NCBI RefSeq assembly: GCF_018835585.1
Contig: NZ_JAHGVE010000021.1
Span: forward strand, 1 to 64,000
DNA: 64,000 nt
Reading direction: 5' to 3'
Source of the DNA: Pelorhabdus rhamnosifermentans
Lineage (GTDB): Bacteria; Bacillota; Negativicutes; UMGS1260
Below are positions 27,199-34,885 of the stretch, piece by piece. The position numbers were made by a program, and so were the translations under genes. The notes under the pieces are model-generated. The model did no database searches, was not told the DNA's origin, and saw only the letters and a list, made by a program, of their open reading frames with translations. How positions within the stretch are numbered: position 1 is the stretch's first letter; each line of letters opens with the position of its first letter.

Positions 27199-27366
27199 CT
27201 AGCTCTGAATTAAACTGATTATCTGCTGAGCCCATGCGGCTTTGGCCAAAGCTACAACACCGGCAAGCCCTGTAACAAAGCAAAGCATGATTATAACCAT
27301 AAATATGATAAGCGCAAGCCAATTAGCCTGCGCCCAGTTACAAAAACGTATAAATTTGTTTTTCAC
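27199..27366 (-). CDS. 55-aa single-span membrane protein in holin position
   Basis: A GTG-initiated frame encodes MKNKFIRFCNWAQANWLALI followed by a strongly hydrophobic helix (IFMVIIMLCFVTGLAGVVAL) and a short polar tail. AGGAGGGGCATA precedes the GTG. The place between an XhlA-like gene and the GH25 endolysin is where phages of Firmicutes keep holins (XhlB/BhlA type), but the sequence itself is not recognisable. Call by context. Confidence 0.6.
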   Translation of the reverse strand: MKNKFIRFCNWAQANWLALIIFMVIIMLCFVTGLAGVVALAKAAWAQQIISLIQS

Positions 27367-27376
27367 TATGCCCCTC

Positions 27377-27609
27377 CTATTTCGTGTGATAAAGATACCC
27401 TGCTATTGTCAGCAGGGCGGTTCCTAATACATATTCTATTGTTTTTATGTGCCACCATTGGCTTCGTGACCGTTCTTTAAAAGCTATTGACGTAGGACAA
27501 TTTTCACATTTACCATCTACTTTTAACTCTAAACGATTCATGCGGTCATTCATAAACTCTTTCATATCATCTAACTTTGACCGATAACATTAATTTCTGG
27601 TCCACTCAT
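27377..27609 (-). pseudogene. XhlA-like holin-associated protein, frameshifted
   Basis: An ATG at 27609, overlapping the DUF1003 stop as ATGA, opens MSGPEINVIGQS and stops at 27571. One base out of phase the frame goes on as KLDDMKEFMNDRMNRLELKV then a short CxxC loop and a C-terminal membrane helix (YVLGTALLTIAGYLYH). Together GQ-KLDDMKEF reads like a normal XhlA start (short charged coil plus one C-terminal membrane span), so one A appears lost near 27575. Translation could restart at ATG 27565, giving 62 aa. Confidence 0.6.
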
Positions 27610-28082
27610 TTGGTTATCTCCTGTTTCTCGATGATTTTCAAGATTAACTTATCCTGGTACACCAAATGATCCATAATTACTTTAATTTCTTCTTCAGATT
27701 TTTTATTGACCTCAAAATCAAGTTCAGCTGCGAGTCTGTCTTTCGCATTTTGCCTGTTTTGACTCATCATAATGATTGGACCTGTGTATGCAGCTTCAAA
27801 GCTCAATAGTAAATTAAGCAATATAAAAGGATACGGGTCCCACGCATTAAAATAAGTTGGATTAGTTTCATATTGGTAAGCTAAAAAAATGTTCGCTGCC
27901 ATCCATATCAACAATGCAATACTTTGAAAAATAATGAACGCCCAACTTCCAACTATTCTTGCTACTACATCCGCTGATCTTTGGCCAAAACTTATTTGTT
28001 CTCCAAATGCCATATTAACGTTTATCGGTTCATCGCCCTCATGGCTGTACTTAGCCGCAGGACCTTGCTTTACAAAATCCAT
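27606..28082 (-). CDS. DUF1003 membrane protein
   Basis: A 158-aa protein with the DUF1003 pattern: FGQRSADVVARIVGSWAFII, a second membrane span at DPYPFILLNLLLSFEAAYTG, and PIIMMSQNRQNAKDRLAAEL. Two transmembrane helices are flanked by a cytoplasmic C-terminal helix. The start at ATG 28082 has GAGGAGGCGACAAA upstream, better than a longer frame to 28112. DUF1003 proteins are usually chromosomal; here the gene is coupled by ATGA overlap to an XhlA-like gene and an endolysin, suggesting recruitment to a lysis or envelope module. Function unknown. Confidence 0.82.
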   Translation of the reverse strand: MDFVKQGPAAKYSHEGDEPINVNMAFGEQISFGQRSADVVARIVGSWAFIIFQSIALLIWMAANIFLAYQYETNPTYFNAWDPYPFILLNLLLSFEAAYTGPIIMMSQNRQNAKDRLAAELDFEVNKKSEEEIKVIMDHLVYQDKLILKIIEKQEITK

Positions 28083-28290
28083 TTTGTCGCCTCCTCGATA
28101 TCTTATAGTCATTATAATACTATAAATAAGAATAAGCGCCTATTCACGACAAGGTTCCCTCGGCATATAATCACCCCAAACAAAAAATAGACGCCTACGC
28201 GCCTTGCAATGCTGATAATTTTTCGTTCCATTCTGCTGACATTTTTGTTCGAACTGCAACAATGCTATCTTAAGATTTCCGTTTAACTGT

Positions 28291-28574
28291 GCATCTATTG
28301 CGATAGTTAATCCAGCTTCAGCCAATGAATATCTCAAAAGCGGAATGATTAAAGTCTTGGCAGTTGCAGGTGAAGAACGCATGACTAATCCTATTTTTGC
28401 AAATGCATTACTACTCCTGAATTCAAAAGAAATATCGAATCCATGGGCCTGCAATATAATTATTTAGGCGTTGAAGACTCAGAAAAAAAGTGGTTACTAG
28501 ACAACCAAATGTTAACTAAGGCGGTATATGAAACTAGTATTCTAGACCAAATCGAATCTGAACGGAACCAATAA
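28291..28574 (+). pseudogene. TctC-type binding protein remnant (copy 3)
   Basis: The plus strand shows ASIAIVNPASANEYLKSGMI and KVLAVAGEERMTNPIFANA, then after a frameshift and internal deletion TTPEFKRNIESMGLQYNYLG and ILDQIESERNQ-stop. These match two segments of the intact paralogues (compare ILAVASKKHLTDPILADA and DPEFKKSVENLGLQYEYLG). The N-terminal half and about 50 inner residues are lost. It is a dead copy of the 24.4 and 32.9 kb genes. Confidence 0.85.
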
Positions 28575-28600
28575 AATCAACTACAGATAAGGAGAAATCA

Positions 28601-28957
28601 GGATTTGATAAACTAAAAAAAGGGGCAAATATCTATGGAGCACCACTAGCCATTATTATATGTGGTGATCATAATGCAGCATGGATAAGATCATATGACA
28701 GTAAAACCATCGTAGATATTGATGCAAGCATAGTCACTGACCATATGATGTTACAAGCAACGGAACTTGGACTTGGAACCGTATGGATATGCAACTTTGA
28801 TCCAAAAGTAATTAAGCAGGAATTTAATTTGCCAGATAATATTGAACCAATTAACATATTGGCCGTAGGTTATGCTGCAGGTAATGCTTCATCACCTGAT
28901 CGGCACAATACAGCCCGAAAGTCTTTAAAAGATATAGTATCGTACGAAAATTACTAA
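28601..28957 (+). pseudogene. Nitroreductase-family protein, 5'-truncated
   Basis: The frame reads GFDKLKKGANIYGAPLAIII, HMMLQATELGLGTVWICNFD, and NIEPINILAVGYAAGN to a stop at 28957. These are the C-terminal two thirds of an FMN-dependent nitroreductase. The N-terminal flavin-binding part (usual SxRxxxR start) is missing, so the gene is not functional. It lies right behind the TctC remnant. Confidence 0.8.
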
Positions 28958-28984
28958 TTCCTTTGCGGCCAGTAGTCCGCATTT

Positions 28985-29381
28985 TCACGCTATTAACGCT
29001 GCTTTCAGGCCAGTGAACGCTTCCCATCGCCGTATTATCACATCACAATATACCGGATCAAGCTCCACCGCCAAACACGCTCTCCCATTTTGCTCGGCAG
29101 CCATCCGCGTACTTCCCGATCCACCAAACAGGTCAAGTACAATGCTTCTCAGCTGAACCACCTTCATAAGCGACATTATACGGCGGGTCCGTAAATATCA
29201 TAGATGCCAGGCTTCCATCCATTAGTTTTTCAACGTCGGTGATAATTGTCGCATCGCCACACATTAGCCGATGGCGTCCAAGCTGCCATACATCACCGGG
29301 CTTTGTGATTGATTCTTTTATCTCAGCAACTGCTGCAGCTGGATCAAAGTCGCCTTCCCTGAACATTATCAGCCATAACAC
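28985..29381 (-). pseudogene. Phage-type DNA methyltransferase, internally deleted
   Basis: The minus strand first gives GDVWQLGRHRLMCGDATIIT and MIFTDPPYNVAYEGG (target-base motif DPPY), then jumps into another frame with VLDLFGGSGSTRMAAEQNGR and YCDVIIRRWEAFTG (SAM-binding motif FGGSGST). About 100 or more residues between the two motifs are missing. This is the N6/N4 beta-class type often fused to ParB in phages. It is not functional. Confidence 0.85.
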
Positions 29382-29443
29382 TCATTTCAACACTCCCCCT
29401 ATGCTCACAGATTGACCATGGCTCTTACCTCCGATTTGGCAAA

Positions 29444-29466
29444 AAGAAAAGAGCCCCAATGGCTCT
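29444..29466 (-). terminator. Terminator of the Spo0E-like gene
   Basis: AGAGCC-ATTG-GGGCTCT hairpin followed by TTTCTTTTTG on the minus strand. Confidence 0.7.
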
Positions 29467-29473
29467 CAATGAC

Positions 29474-29623
29474 TTACTTTAAATCGCTATATTCTTTCAT
29501 CTTATTTCTAAATGCTTGGCTCGCTCGAATCGCCTCAGGTGAATCAATACCTTTTTTACTAACAACTTCACTGAGCTTTCCTTTTAGGTACTCAACTTCT
29601 TCCCATAACTCTTCATTGTACAT
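29474..29623 (-). CDS. Spo0E-like aspartyl-phosphate phosphatase
   Basis: A 49-aa two-helix protein: MYNEELWEEVEYLKGKLSEV, then KKGIDSPEAIRASQAFRNKM and a final KEYSDLK. This matches the Spo0E family pattern (helix 1 LxxxI..LR.KL, then S.E.L..SQ.LD..I..Y; here the consensus SQxLD is SQAFR, so the usual Asp is replaced). Spo0E proteins dephosphorylate Spo0A~P and restrain sporulation. The changed SQxLD motif means activity is doubtful. ATG at 29623 with GCAGGGTAC upstream. Confidence 0.68.
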   Translation of the reverse strand: MYNEELWEEVEYLKGKLSEVVSKKGIDSPEAIRASQAFRNKMKEYSDLK

Positions 29624-29745
29624 AAACTGTACCCTGCTTTCTTAACAGTATTAGGCTTATTATACCATGGAACAGTTATTTTTATTACATAAAGAAAACC
29701 GCTCTGAAGGACGATTCACCCGAATATTTTACACTATGCGAATCT

Positions 29746-30123
29746 TTATAGCGTCCCCTGCATAAATTCCAGTCGCTCTCCATCAGGCCCAAGACAGAAG
29801 AAGTTCTTCAAGCTTCTCCCCAAAGACCACGGCTTATCAGACAAGGGCATAACCCCGGCAACGCGTAGCCTTTCCATTTCAACGGAGACATCATCTACCT
29901 CGAAGGCAATGTGGTCTACTACTCCGGCTAAGCGCTGCTCCGGCGTGCTTCCTTGTAAATGCTGCACCAATTCAATAATTTGCCCACCAGAATTGAGGAA
30001 AATCAACTTAAGCCGCTCATCTTGATAGGAATTTACCACCTCACAGTTCAGAATCTGCTGATAAAATGAACTTGATTTGTCTGCATCTTTCACTACCAAT
30101 CCAATATGTGCTACTTTGTACAT
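29746..30123 (-). CDS. VOC-family (glyoxalase/bleomycin resistance fold) protein
   Basis: A 125-aa single VOC domain with two beta-alpha-beta-beta-beta modules: KVAHIGLVVKDADKSSSFYQ carries the first metal His and IIELVQHL the first Glu; VDHIAFEVDDV and the final GERLEFMQG supply the second pair. Metal-dependent lyase, isomerase or binding roles are possible; the substrate is unknown. The start at ATG 30123 has GAGGAGTGAATGAA upstream. It stands between a terminator and the Spo0E-like gene, and is complete, unlike its neighbours. Confidence 0.85.
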   Translation of the reverse strand: MYKVAHIGLVVKDADKSSSFYQQILNCEVVNSYQDERLKLIFLNSGGQIIELVQHLQGSTPEQRLAGVVDHIAFEVDDVSVEMERLRVAGVMPLSDKPWSLGRSLKNFFCLGPDGERLEFMQGTL

Positions 30124-30145
30124 TTCATTCACTCCTCTTCTATAA

Positions 30146-30171
30146 AAAAGCCTCCCATTACGGATGGCTAG
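30146..30171 (-). terminator. Terminator of the Cys-rich small gene
   Basis: AGCCATCC...GGGAGGCT stem followed by TTTTTTATAG on the minus strand. Confidence 0.6.
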
Positions 30172-30173
30172 TA

Positions 30174-30311
30174 TTATTTACTTTCTTGACCACGCATGCA
30201 AAATACTTTGTCTTCCAAAGTGCGATGGAAATTAATGCATTCGCAGCACTTACCATGCCTTTCACAAGTAGTTTTAGGACAGGTACAATTTTCTTCGTTA
30301 CAGTTAGCCAT
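30174..30311 (-). CDS. DUF6485-like Cys-rich small protein
   Basis: A 45-aa protein MANCNEENCTCPKTTCERHG followed by KCCECINFHRTLEDKVFCMR. Eight cysteines (C4, C9, C11, C16, C22, C23, C25, C38) with His residues suggest one or two zinc-binding knuckles. The CxC...C..(H/K)GKCCEC..FHR pattern is that of DUF6485 proteins of anaerobic Firmicutes. GGGGAGGAATATCA precedes the ATG. Function unknown. Confidence 0.72.
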   Translation of the reverse strand: MANCNEENCTCPKTTCERHGKCCECINFHRTLEDKVFCMRGQESK

Positions 30312-30479
30312 TGATATTCCTCCCCATGATTTGTATAAGAGAAGTATTCATCTTTAACAAAAAAACTCCTTCAATAGTACCTTATCTATGCGCCCATTGA
30401 TAATTGCCTTAGCCAGTGCCCGTTTATAGGCTGTATCCTTTATGGCCACGTCTGATTTATACCCGGTCAAAATATCGGC

Positions 30480-30624
30480 GGACAGCCAGAGTTATTTTCT
30501 TACCGGATATAAAACTCTGACTTTTCCAAGCATAAAAGCCCGATTGCTCGGACATCATAATAGTGCGTATATGATTTTCACTTCTCTCTCCAACCAGGGC
30601 CTAGCAGGTCCTGGGTTTTTCTAT
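30480..30624 (+). repeat. Repeat pair A1-B1 (terminator-like hairpins)
   Basis: Unit A (30480-30551) begins GGACAGCCAGAGTTATTTTC and holds an AGAGTTTT/ATAACTCT-type hairpin. Unit B (30592-30624) is AACCAGGGCCTAGCAGGTCC then TGGGTTTTTCTAT. Both recur in the same order at 31626-31908. Both can form plus-strand hairpins followed by T-runs. Confidence 0.7.
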
Positions 30625-30944
30625 TTCGGGCATTTCACCCAATTCCAAAGTCGTTGCTGCCCTTTTGCTGGCACTGGCTGAATCTGCTGAACGTTGTCTA
30701 GTATCCAAGCATAACGACCAATGCTATAGTCGCCGAATTCATATTCATTTCCCGTAATCCTTACCTGATTTTCTAAAACCGTTATTACCTGTTTTTTGTC
30801 ACCTATTTTTAACGAAACCTTACCGATAACTTTAAGACAATCAACCAAGTCAGCTATGGCAATCACGTATCCGCCATTAAAAGGTAATCCATATTTTCCT
30901 GGCCTGTAATTTTTCACTTCCGGTCCTACTAACCCCTCCCACAT
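30621..30944 (-). pseudogene. ASCH/PUA-like domain protein, 5'-truncated
   Basis: The frame gives GKYGLPFNGGYVIAIADLVD, YAWILDNVQQIQPVPAKGQQ and RLWNW, the C-terminal two thirds of a phage-type ASCH domain (PUA-like RNA/nucleotide-binding fold). The usual N-terminus (Q-PWA...NR.W.T.YRG) is missing, so the first 40 or so residues have been lost and the apparent start has no ribosome site. It lies among prophage debris. Confidence 0.6.
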
Positions 30945-31065
30945 AATATTTGCCTTGCCGGATTATCCTATAAACGTAAGTATCTCTGCTGCTAGACCTT
31001 GGCTTCTTCGCCTTAATTATCTAAACTAAATATTCTAAATGCATCTCTTGCTAAAGGATGATCTT

Positions 31066-31527
31066 ATGTTTATTCAGATTCAACTATTGATACAATACAT
31101 AATTATACTGATCGCTATAATTGCGGTAATAGTGGCTCGCAAAGAATTAAAACGATTTATTCCTGTTGGATTATTTGCCAGTCTTTATGCAAATATTCTT
31201 TGCTATGTTGCAAATTATCTTATCTTGTGGGAATTCCCAGTTAGAGTTTTACCTGGTGTAAGAGACATTTCTTTTACTGCAAATGTAGTTGTTGTGCCAG
31301 TTCTAGCTATGTTTTGGGTAAAATACTCTCCTATGTCTAGAATCAAGTGGGCTTTCCTTTGGACAACAATTTTAACAGGGATTGAATATCTGACCGAAAG
31401 ATATACCGGCATAATTACTTATCACAATGGGTACGATTGGTATTGCTCTTATATTTTGTGGCTAATTAGTTGGTATATTTGGTATTCATTTCACAAATGG
31501 TTTTATAAAGATGAGGAGCCTCACTAA
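31066..31527 (+). CDS. CBO0543-family integral membrane protein
   Basis: A 153-aa protein with four to five membrane helices. The C-terminal signature ERYTGIITYHNGYDWYCSYI followed by LWLISWYIWYSFHKWFYK is that of the CBO0543 family of spore-forming Firmicutes. The start at ATG 31066 has AAAGGATGATCTT upstream. The protein is complete, and the gene lies between two repeated hairpin units. Function unknown. Confidence 0.75.
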   Translation: MFIQIQLLIQYIIILIAIIAVIVARKELKRFIPVGLFASLYANILCYVANYLILWEFPVRVLPGVRDISFTANVVVVPVLAMFWVKYSPMSRIKWAFLWTTILTGIEYLTERYTGIITYHNGYDWYCSYILWLISWYIWYSFHKWFYKDEEPH

Positions 31528-31625
31528 TTAATTTCTGCTTACATCTCCCTCCCCGCATAATATTTTTGTCTCCGGGTATCATATATACGGCTAGTTGCCC
31601 GCTAGCCACTCCGTATTTACCTAAT

Positions 31626-31908
31626 GGACAGCCAGAGTTATTTTCTTGCCGGATATATAACTCTGGCTTTTCCATATAAAAGCCGATTCATCGGGTAACT
31701 TATACTTGCTAATATCCAAAAGGAGCGGTTCTAATGAAACAGCTAATCCATTGTCATTGCGCAAAATCCGCTATATTTATCTTATTGTCAATGTTATTAG
31801 TGGCATATTTAGTAAACAGCTTTAATCAAATAATAATTGATGATTGGTAAATATTATCTGAAAATTCATTTGTTAAACCAGGGCTTAGCAGGTCCTGGCT
31901 TTTTCTAT
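31626..31908 (+). repeat. Repeat pair A2-B2 with an inserted small gene
   Basis: Unit A2 (31626-31695) and unit B2 (31876-31908: AACCAGGGCTTAGCAGGTCC then TGGCTTTTTCTAT) repeat A1 and B1. Between them about 180 bp, including a 38-codon gene, replaces the 40 bp found in the first copy. Confidence 0.7.
31734..31850 (+). CDS. 38-aa membrane peptide
   Basis: An ATG preceded by AAGGAGCGGTTCTA opens MKQLIHCHCAKSAIFILLSM then LLVAYLVNSFNQIIIDDW: a His/Cys-containing head, one membrane helix (residues 12-29) and an acidic tail. It lies inside the repeated A-B unit and is followed by the B2 hairpin, which would terminate it. Not recognised. Confidence 0.5.
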   Translation: MKQLIHCHCAKSAIFILLSMLLVAYLVNSFNQIIIDDW

Positions 31909-32023
31909 GTTCAATGACGCTCCCTACGTTTTTCCCGCATACAATAGTTTTCACGTAAAACTTTACTCATGGTATAATTTGTATAATAAATTAATGCTTA
32001 CAGTAGATATTTTAACTTGAAAA

Positions 32024-32323
32024 ATGTTACTTACCATTCTTTCCGTGAAGAAGATAGCCAGGGGTATCCACGCTAAAAAAAAAGTCGAACTGAGAATGAC
32101 AAGACTGCTAATGCTAAGTGAATTAAATCAAGCACTGACACCGCATTCATTGAGACACACTCATACTTTCCTTTTGGCAGAAGCCGGAGTTGGTTTATAT
32201 GAAATCATGGAACGCCTTGGTCACTCCGATGATGATACGACTAAAAGAGTTTATTTACATGTTACTCAATCAATGAAAAAAGAGGCTTCTCAGAAGTTTA
32301 ACAACCTCATGAAAAACCTCTAA
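32024..32323 (+). pseudogene. Tyrosine integrase C-terminal remnant (first)
   Basis: The frame carries ALTPHSLRHTHTFLLAEAGV (box with the HxxR pair) and IMERLGHSDDDTTKRVYLHV with the catalytic Tyr, then KKEASQKFNNLMKNL-stop. The whole N-terminal and inner catalytic part is gone. A frame switch at a run of nine A (about 32073-32081) joins it to an upstream remnant QGYPR that matches the second remnant. The stop is 71 bp from a copy of the groEL 3' end, as expected for an integrase next to its attachment site. Confidence 0.85.
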
Positions 32324-32394
32324 AAAATTTTTTATGTTTTATGTGGTCAAAATGTGAGCAATAGGTGTTATCCCATGGCTAGAATCCCCTATTT

Positions 32395-32431
32395 TACTAG
32401 GTTCGCGGGAGCAGATTACATCATGCCGCCC
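32395..32431. repeat. Attachment-site copy: duplicated groEL 3' end
   Basis: TACTAGGTTCGCGGGAGCAG then ATTACATCATGCCGCCC matches 39051-39087 with one mismatch in 37 bp. The latter covers the last codons and stop of groEL plus 21 bp downstream. Sequence on the left-hand side of the second copy continues as groEL; here it does not. Confidence 0.85.
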
Positions 32432-32539
32432 CTATCGGAAACTTATTATAATAGGAAGGTTAATTTATTTAAGAGCGGAAATATCAGTTTTTGAAATACA
32501 AATTAACGAAATATTTGATTGCTTTTATATTAGTTCCTT

Positions 32540-32586
32540 AAATGCGGTAACATCGCGGTAACATTAGCATTTTTGTTACCGCATTT
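32540..32586 (+). promoter_or_regulatory. Inverted and direct GCGGTAAC repeats
   Basis: A 12-bp perfect inverted repeat (AAATGCGGTAAC / GTTACCGCATTT) with a further direct GCGGTAAC inside the loop, just ahead of a small gene. A similar CGGTAAC...GGTAACATTA pair lies beside the groEL attachment site (about 39000-39024). It could be an integrase arm site or an operator. Confidence 0.45.
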
Positions 32587-32605
32587 AAAAAGGGAGACAA
32601 GCTAA

Positions 32606-32764
32606 ATGAACGAAGTTGAAAAACAATTTATATCCGTCATGGACAAGTATGATCATGGTGAACTCGAAGTGATTGATGTTGCCATAGCCATGGTGGAGTC
32701 GTGTGGACTCTGCAGTAAGAAAGTATATGAGAGAGCCGATATGATATTCAAAAATAATCATTAA
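32606..32764 (+). CDS. 52-aa small soluble protein
   Basis: AAGGGAGACAAGCTAA precedes the ATG of MNEVEKQFISVMDKYDHGEL, then EVIDVAIAMVESCGLCSKKV and a final YERADMIFKNNH. It is acidic and helical, with a CGLC motif in the middle. A hairpin terminator follows within 10 bp. Not recognised. It lies just inside the element flanked by groEL 3'-end repeats. Confidence 0.55.
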   Translation: MNEVEKQFISVMDKYDHGELEVIDVAIAMVESCGLCSKKVYERADMIFKNNH

Positions 32765-32773
32765 CGATATTCA

Positions 32774-32804
32774 CAGCCTCCAGCAAAATAGTTGGAGGCT
32801 TCTT
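32774..32804 (+). terminator. Terminator after the 52-aa gene
   Basis: AGCCTCCA...TTGGAGGCT stem followed by TCTTTTGTG. Confidence 0.75.
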
Positions 32805-32933
32805 TTGTGTAGCCAGAAATGTTGTGTAATTTTATTTTTATAACCATAAATACACAATATTGTACATCAATTTACATTTAATTGCAGGATTTTCCTATTA
32901 AATGTAGTATTTTGGAAGTTAGGAGGTGTTTAT

Positions 32934-33956
32934 GTGCGACAAAAACCGTTATTTTTGTTGATAGCCTTTTTGCTTATTTCAATAATGATTGGAGGATGTA
33001 CAAGCATGGAAAGTACAAAAGTAATTACGCCTAAGATTGAAAAATATCCGAATAAGCCTATTACAATTCTTATCCCCTGGAGTGCTGGATCACCTACGGA
33101 TTTAATCGCCAGAATTTTAGAAAAATTATCCTTGAAATATTTACATCAACCAATAATTGTCGTCAACAGACCTGGAGGAACAGGTACTATTGCTTGGAAT
33201 GAACTGTCTGCCTCTAATCCAGATGGCTATACGATTGGTATTTCGAGTTGTGAATTGCTTTTACAACCTCTCTTTGTTTCCACCAAATATGATTACGCAA
33301 CCGCATTGGATCCACTAGCTCAAATTACAGCTACCCCGTTTGTCATGTTTGTTAAAGCTGATCAGCCATGGCAATCCGTTAATGATCTTATTAGTTATGC
33401 TAAACAGCATCCAGGACAAGTAAAGTTTGGTCACAGCGGCATCGGATCGCTTGGCCATATTGTCGGTGAAACTTTTTGTAAAGAAACCAATATTACTATG
33501 AATCAAGTTCCTTTCCAAGGTGCACCAGAAGTAATATCGGCTTTATTAGGAGGACATATTCAAGTTGCAATCTTAAATCCAGGTTCAGTCAAAAATTTTG
33601 TTCAGAATGGAACAATTAAAATATTAGCAGTTGCTAGTAAAAAGCATCTAACTGATCCCATTCTTGCAGATGCTAAGACATTTCAAGAACAAGGAATAAA
33701 TATTTTTTATAATAGTCGTTATGGAATAGCAGTACCAAAAGAGACACCAATGGCAATAAAAGACGCATTAGCTGAAGAATTAAAAAAAATAATTACCGAC
33801 CCTGAATTCAAAAAAAGCGTTGAAAACCTAGGCCTACAATATGAATATTTAGGTCCTAAAGAATCAGAAGAAAGATGGCTAACCGACAGACGAGAATTAA
33901 CTAAAGCCCTACAAGAAACAGGCATTTTAGACCTAATTAAGTCTCAAAAGCAATAG
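32934..33956 (+). CDS. TctC/Bug-type solute-binding lipoprotein (copy 2)
   Basis: A 340-aa paralogue of the 24.4 kb gene, with the same signal and lipobox (IMIGGCTSME), the Bug segments KPITILIPWSAGSPTDL and VNRPGGTGTIAWNEL, and the same GTG start behind TTAGGAGGTGTTTAT. Upstream DNA, including an ACAATATTGTA palindrome, is conserved between the copies. The binding-loop differs: GGGTDL in copy 1, GSPTDL here, so the ligands may differ. No TctA/TctB genes accompany it. Confidence 0.9.
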   Translation: MRQKPLFLLIAFLLISIMIGGCTSMESTKVITPKIEKYPNKPITILIPWSAGSPTDLIARILEKLSLKYLHQPIIVVNRPGGTGTIAWNELSASNPDGYTIGISSCELLLQPLFVSTKYDYATALDPLAQITATPFVMFVKADQPWQSVNDLISYAKQHPGQVKFGHSGIGSLGHIVGETFCKETNITMNQVPFQGAPEVISALLGGHIQVAILNPGSVKNFVQNGTIKILAVASKKHLTDPILADAKTFQEQGINIFYNSRYGIAVPKETPMAIKDALAEELKKIITDPEFKKSVENLGLQYEYLGPKESEERWLTDRRELTKALQETGILDLIKSQKQ

Positions 33957-34000
33957 ATAAAACTAACAAAAGCCTCCCTCCCCAGGTATCACATGTCAAT

Positions 34001-34036
34001 GAAAAGAGCCTCACTCAAACGAGTGAGGCTCTTACT
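34001..34036. terminator. Bidirectional terminator after TctC copy 2
   Basis: AGAGCCTCACTC-AAAC-GAGTGAGGCTCT, a 12-bp perfect stem with T-runs on both strands; related to the hairpin after copy 1. Confidence 0.8.
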
Positions 34037-34057
34037 TCGCTGCTGGTATGCTGATTA

Positions 34058-34255
34058 TTATCTCAACCAACCATGCGTATAAAAATATTCCAACATGTCT
34101 TTATTGGTATAAATTTTATCACCGTCTTTGATTTCACATCCTGAAGCTTCACCGCTCTTATGATGGTAAAGAGCAGTTTTCATAGCTCCTTCTAAATCTT
34201 CAAGCTCTATCTCACTTTCTTGGCGATAACGCATAAATTTATAAGTTACACTCAT
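34058..34255 (-). CDS. 65-aa hypothetical protein
   Basis: MSVTYKFMRYRQESEIELED then LEGAMKTALYHHKSGEASGC and IYTNKDMLEYFYTHGWLR. It is a small mixed alpha/beta, soluble protein. The composition and the following terminator suggest a real gene, but the ribosome site is weak (no clear GGAGG). Not recognised; the style is that of phage or plasmid accessory proteins. Confidence 0.5.
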   Translation of the reverse strand: MSVTYKFMRYRQESEIELEDLEGAMKTALYHHKSGEASGCEIKDGDKIYTNKDMLEYFYTHGWLR

Positions 34256-34885
34256 GTTATCGTTACGCTTCCTCTCTGCTTATTCCGGCAGCTCACACTA
34301 CACAGTAACCTTATTCTATATGCAAATAAATGTCAATAGTGAGAAAGTGAGACTTTTTTACTATTTTTATAAACTTGCTCTTAAAGAAAAAAATATATAT
34401 AAAGTTACAGAAAGCAACCTTAAAATCTCACCATGTAAATATATTACAAATAAAAATGGCTCCCTCGCTGAGATACGAGAGAGCAAACGGAGAAAATTTG
34501 GAGACGTTGTATCCAGCCAATAAGTGACCGGATCAGCTTGGCTATAACAATATCAAATAAATATGACGAAATTATGACAAAGCCCCCAACCGGAATCATC
34601 CGATTGAGGGACTTGCGCTATTTGCCGAACCAAATATGTAGCCAATACACCAGCTACAATTTCTCGCGTGTCACTTTCATGCTCATAACAACGCATTTCA
34701 CGTTCTTGACGTTCCCTTCGTGACTTTCCTCATGTACCCAATATATGAAAAACAAGTATCGAAGGTAGTGACAACATAAGCGGTACTAAAAAAATTTTCT
34801 TGTCCATCAAAAACGGTCCAGAAGACTAATTTGGGGACATATAAATATTAAAAGGCTCTGCATCGCTGCAAAGCCATGAATTTAC
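34256..34885. other. Gene-free stretch
   Basis: AT-rich DNA without a convincing gene. A hairpin at about 34578-34615 (CCCCCAACCGG...CGATTGAGGG) resembles the terminator at 35950-35990, suggesting another duplicated fragment. Confidence 0.5.

Noticed and set aside
28140-28454. A leftward 104-codon frame at the TctC remnant
   Set aside because: The plus strand reads as clear TctC segments; the leftward frame is its complement.
24386-33956. CRISPR array or retron in the repeat-rich accessory region
   Set aside because: The repeats are two-copy, unevenly spaced and explained by gene duplication or terminators. There is no regular spacer pattern, cas gene or reverse transcriptase.
32606-33956. 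TctC copy 2 as part of a complete tripartite transporter operon
   Set aside because: No gene with TctA (12-helix) or TctB (4-helix) features occurs anywhere in the window.
34254-34523. A plus-strand 89-codon frame
   Set aside because: AT-rich, Lys/Asn/Tyr-heavy and without ribosome site, promoter or family resemblance.
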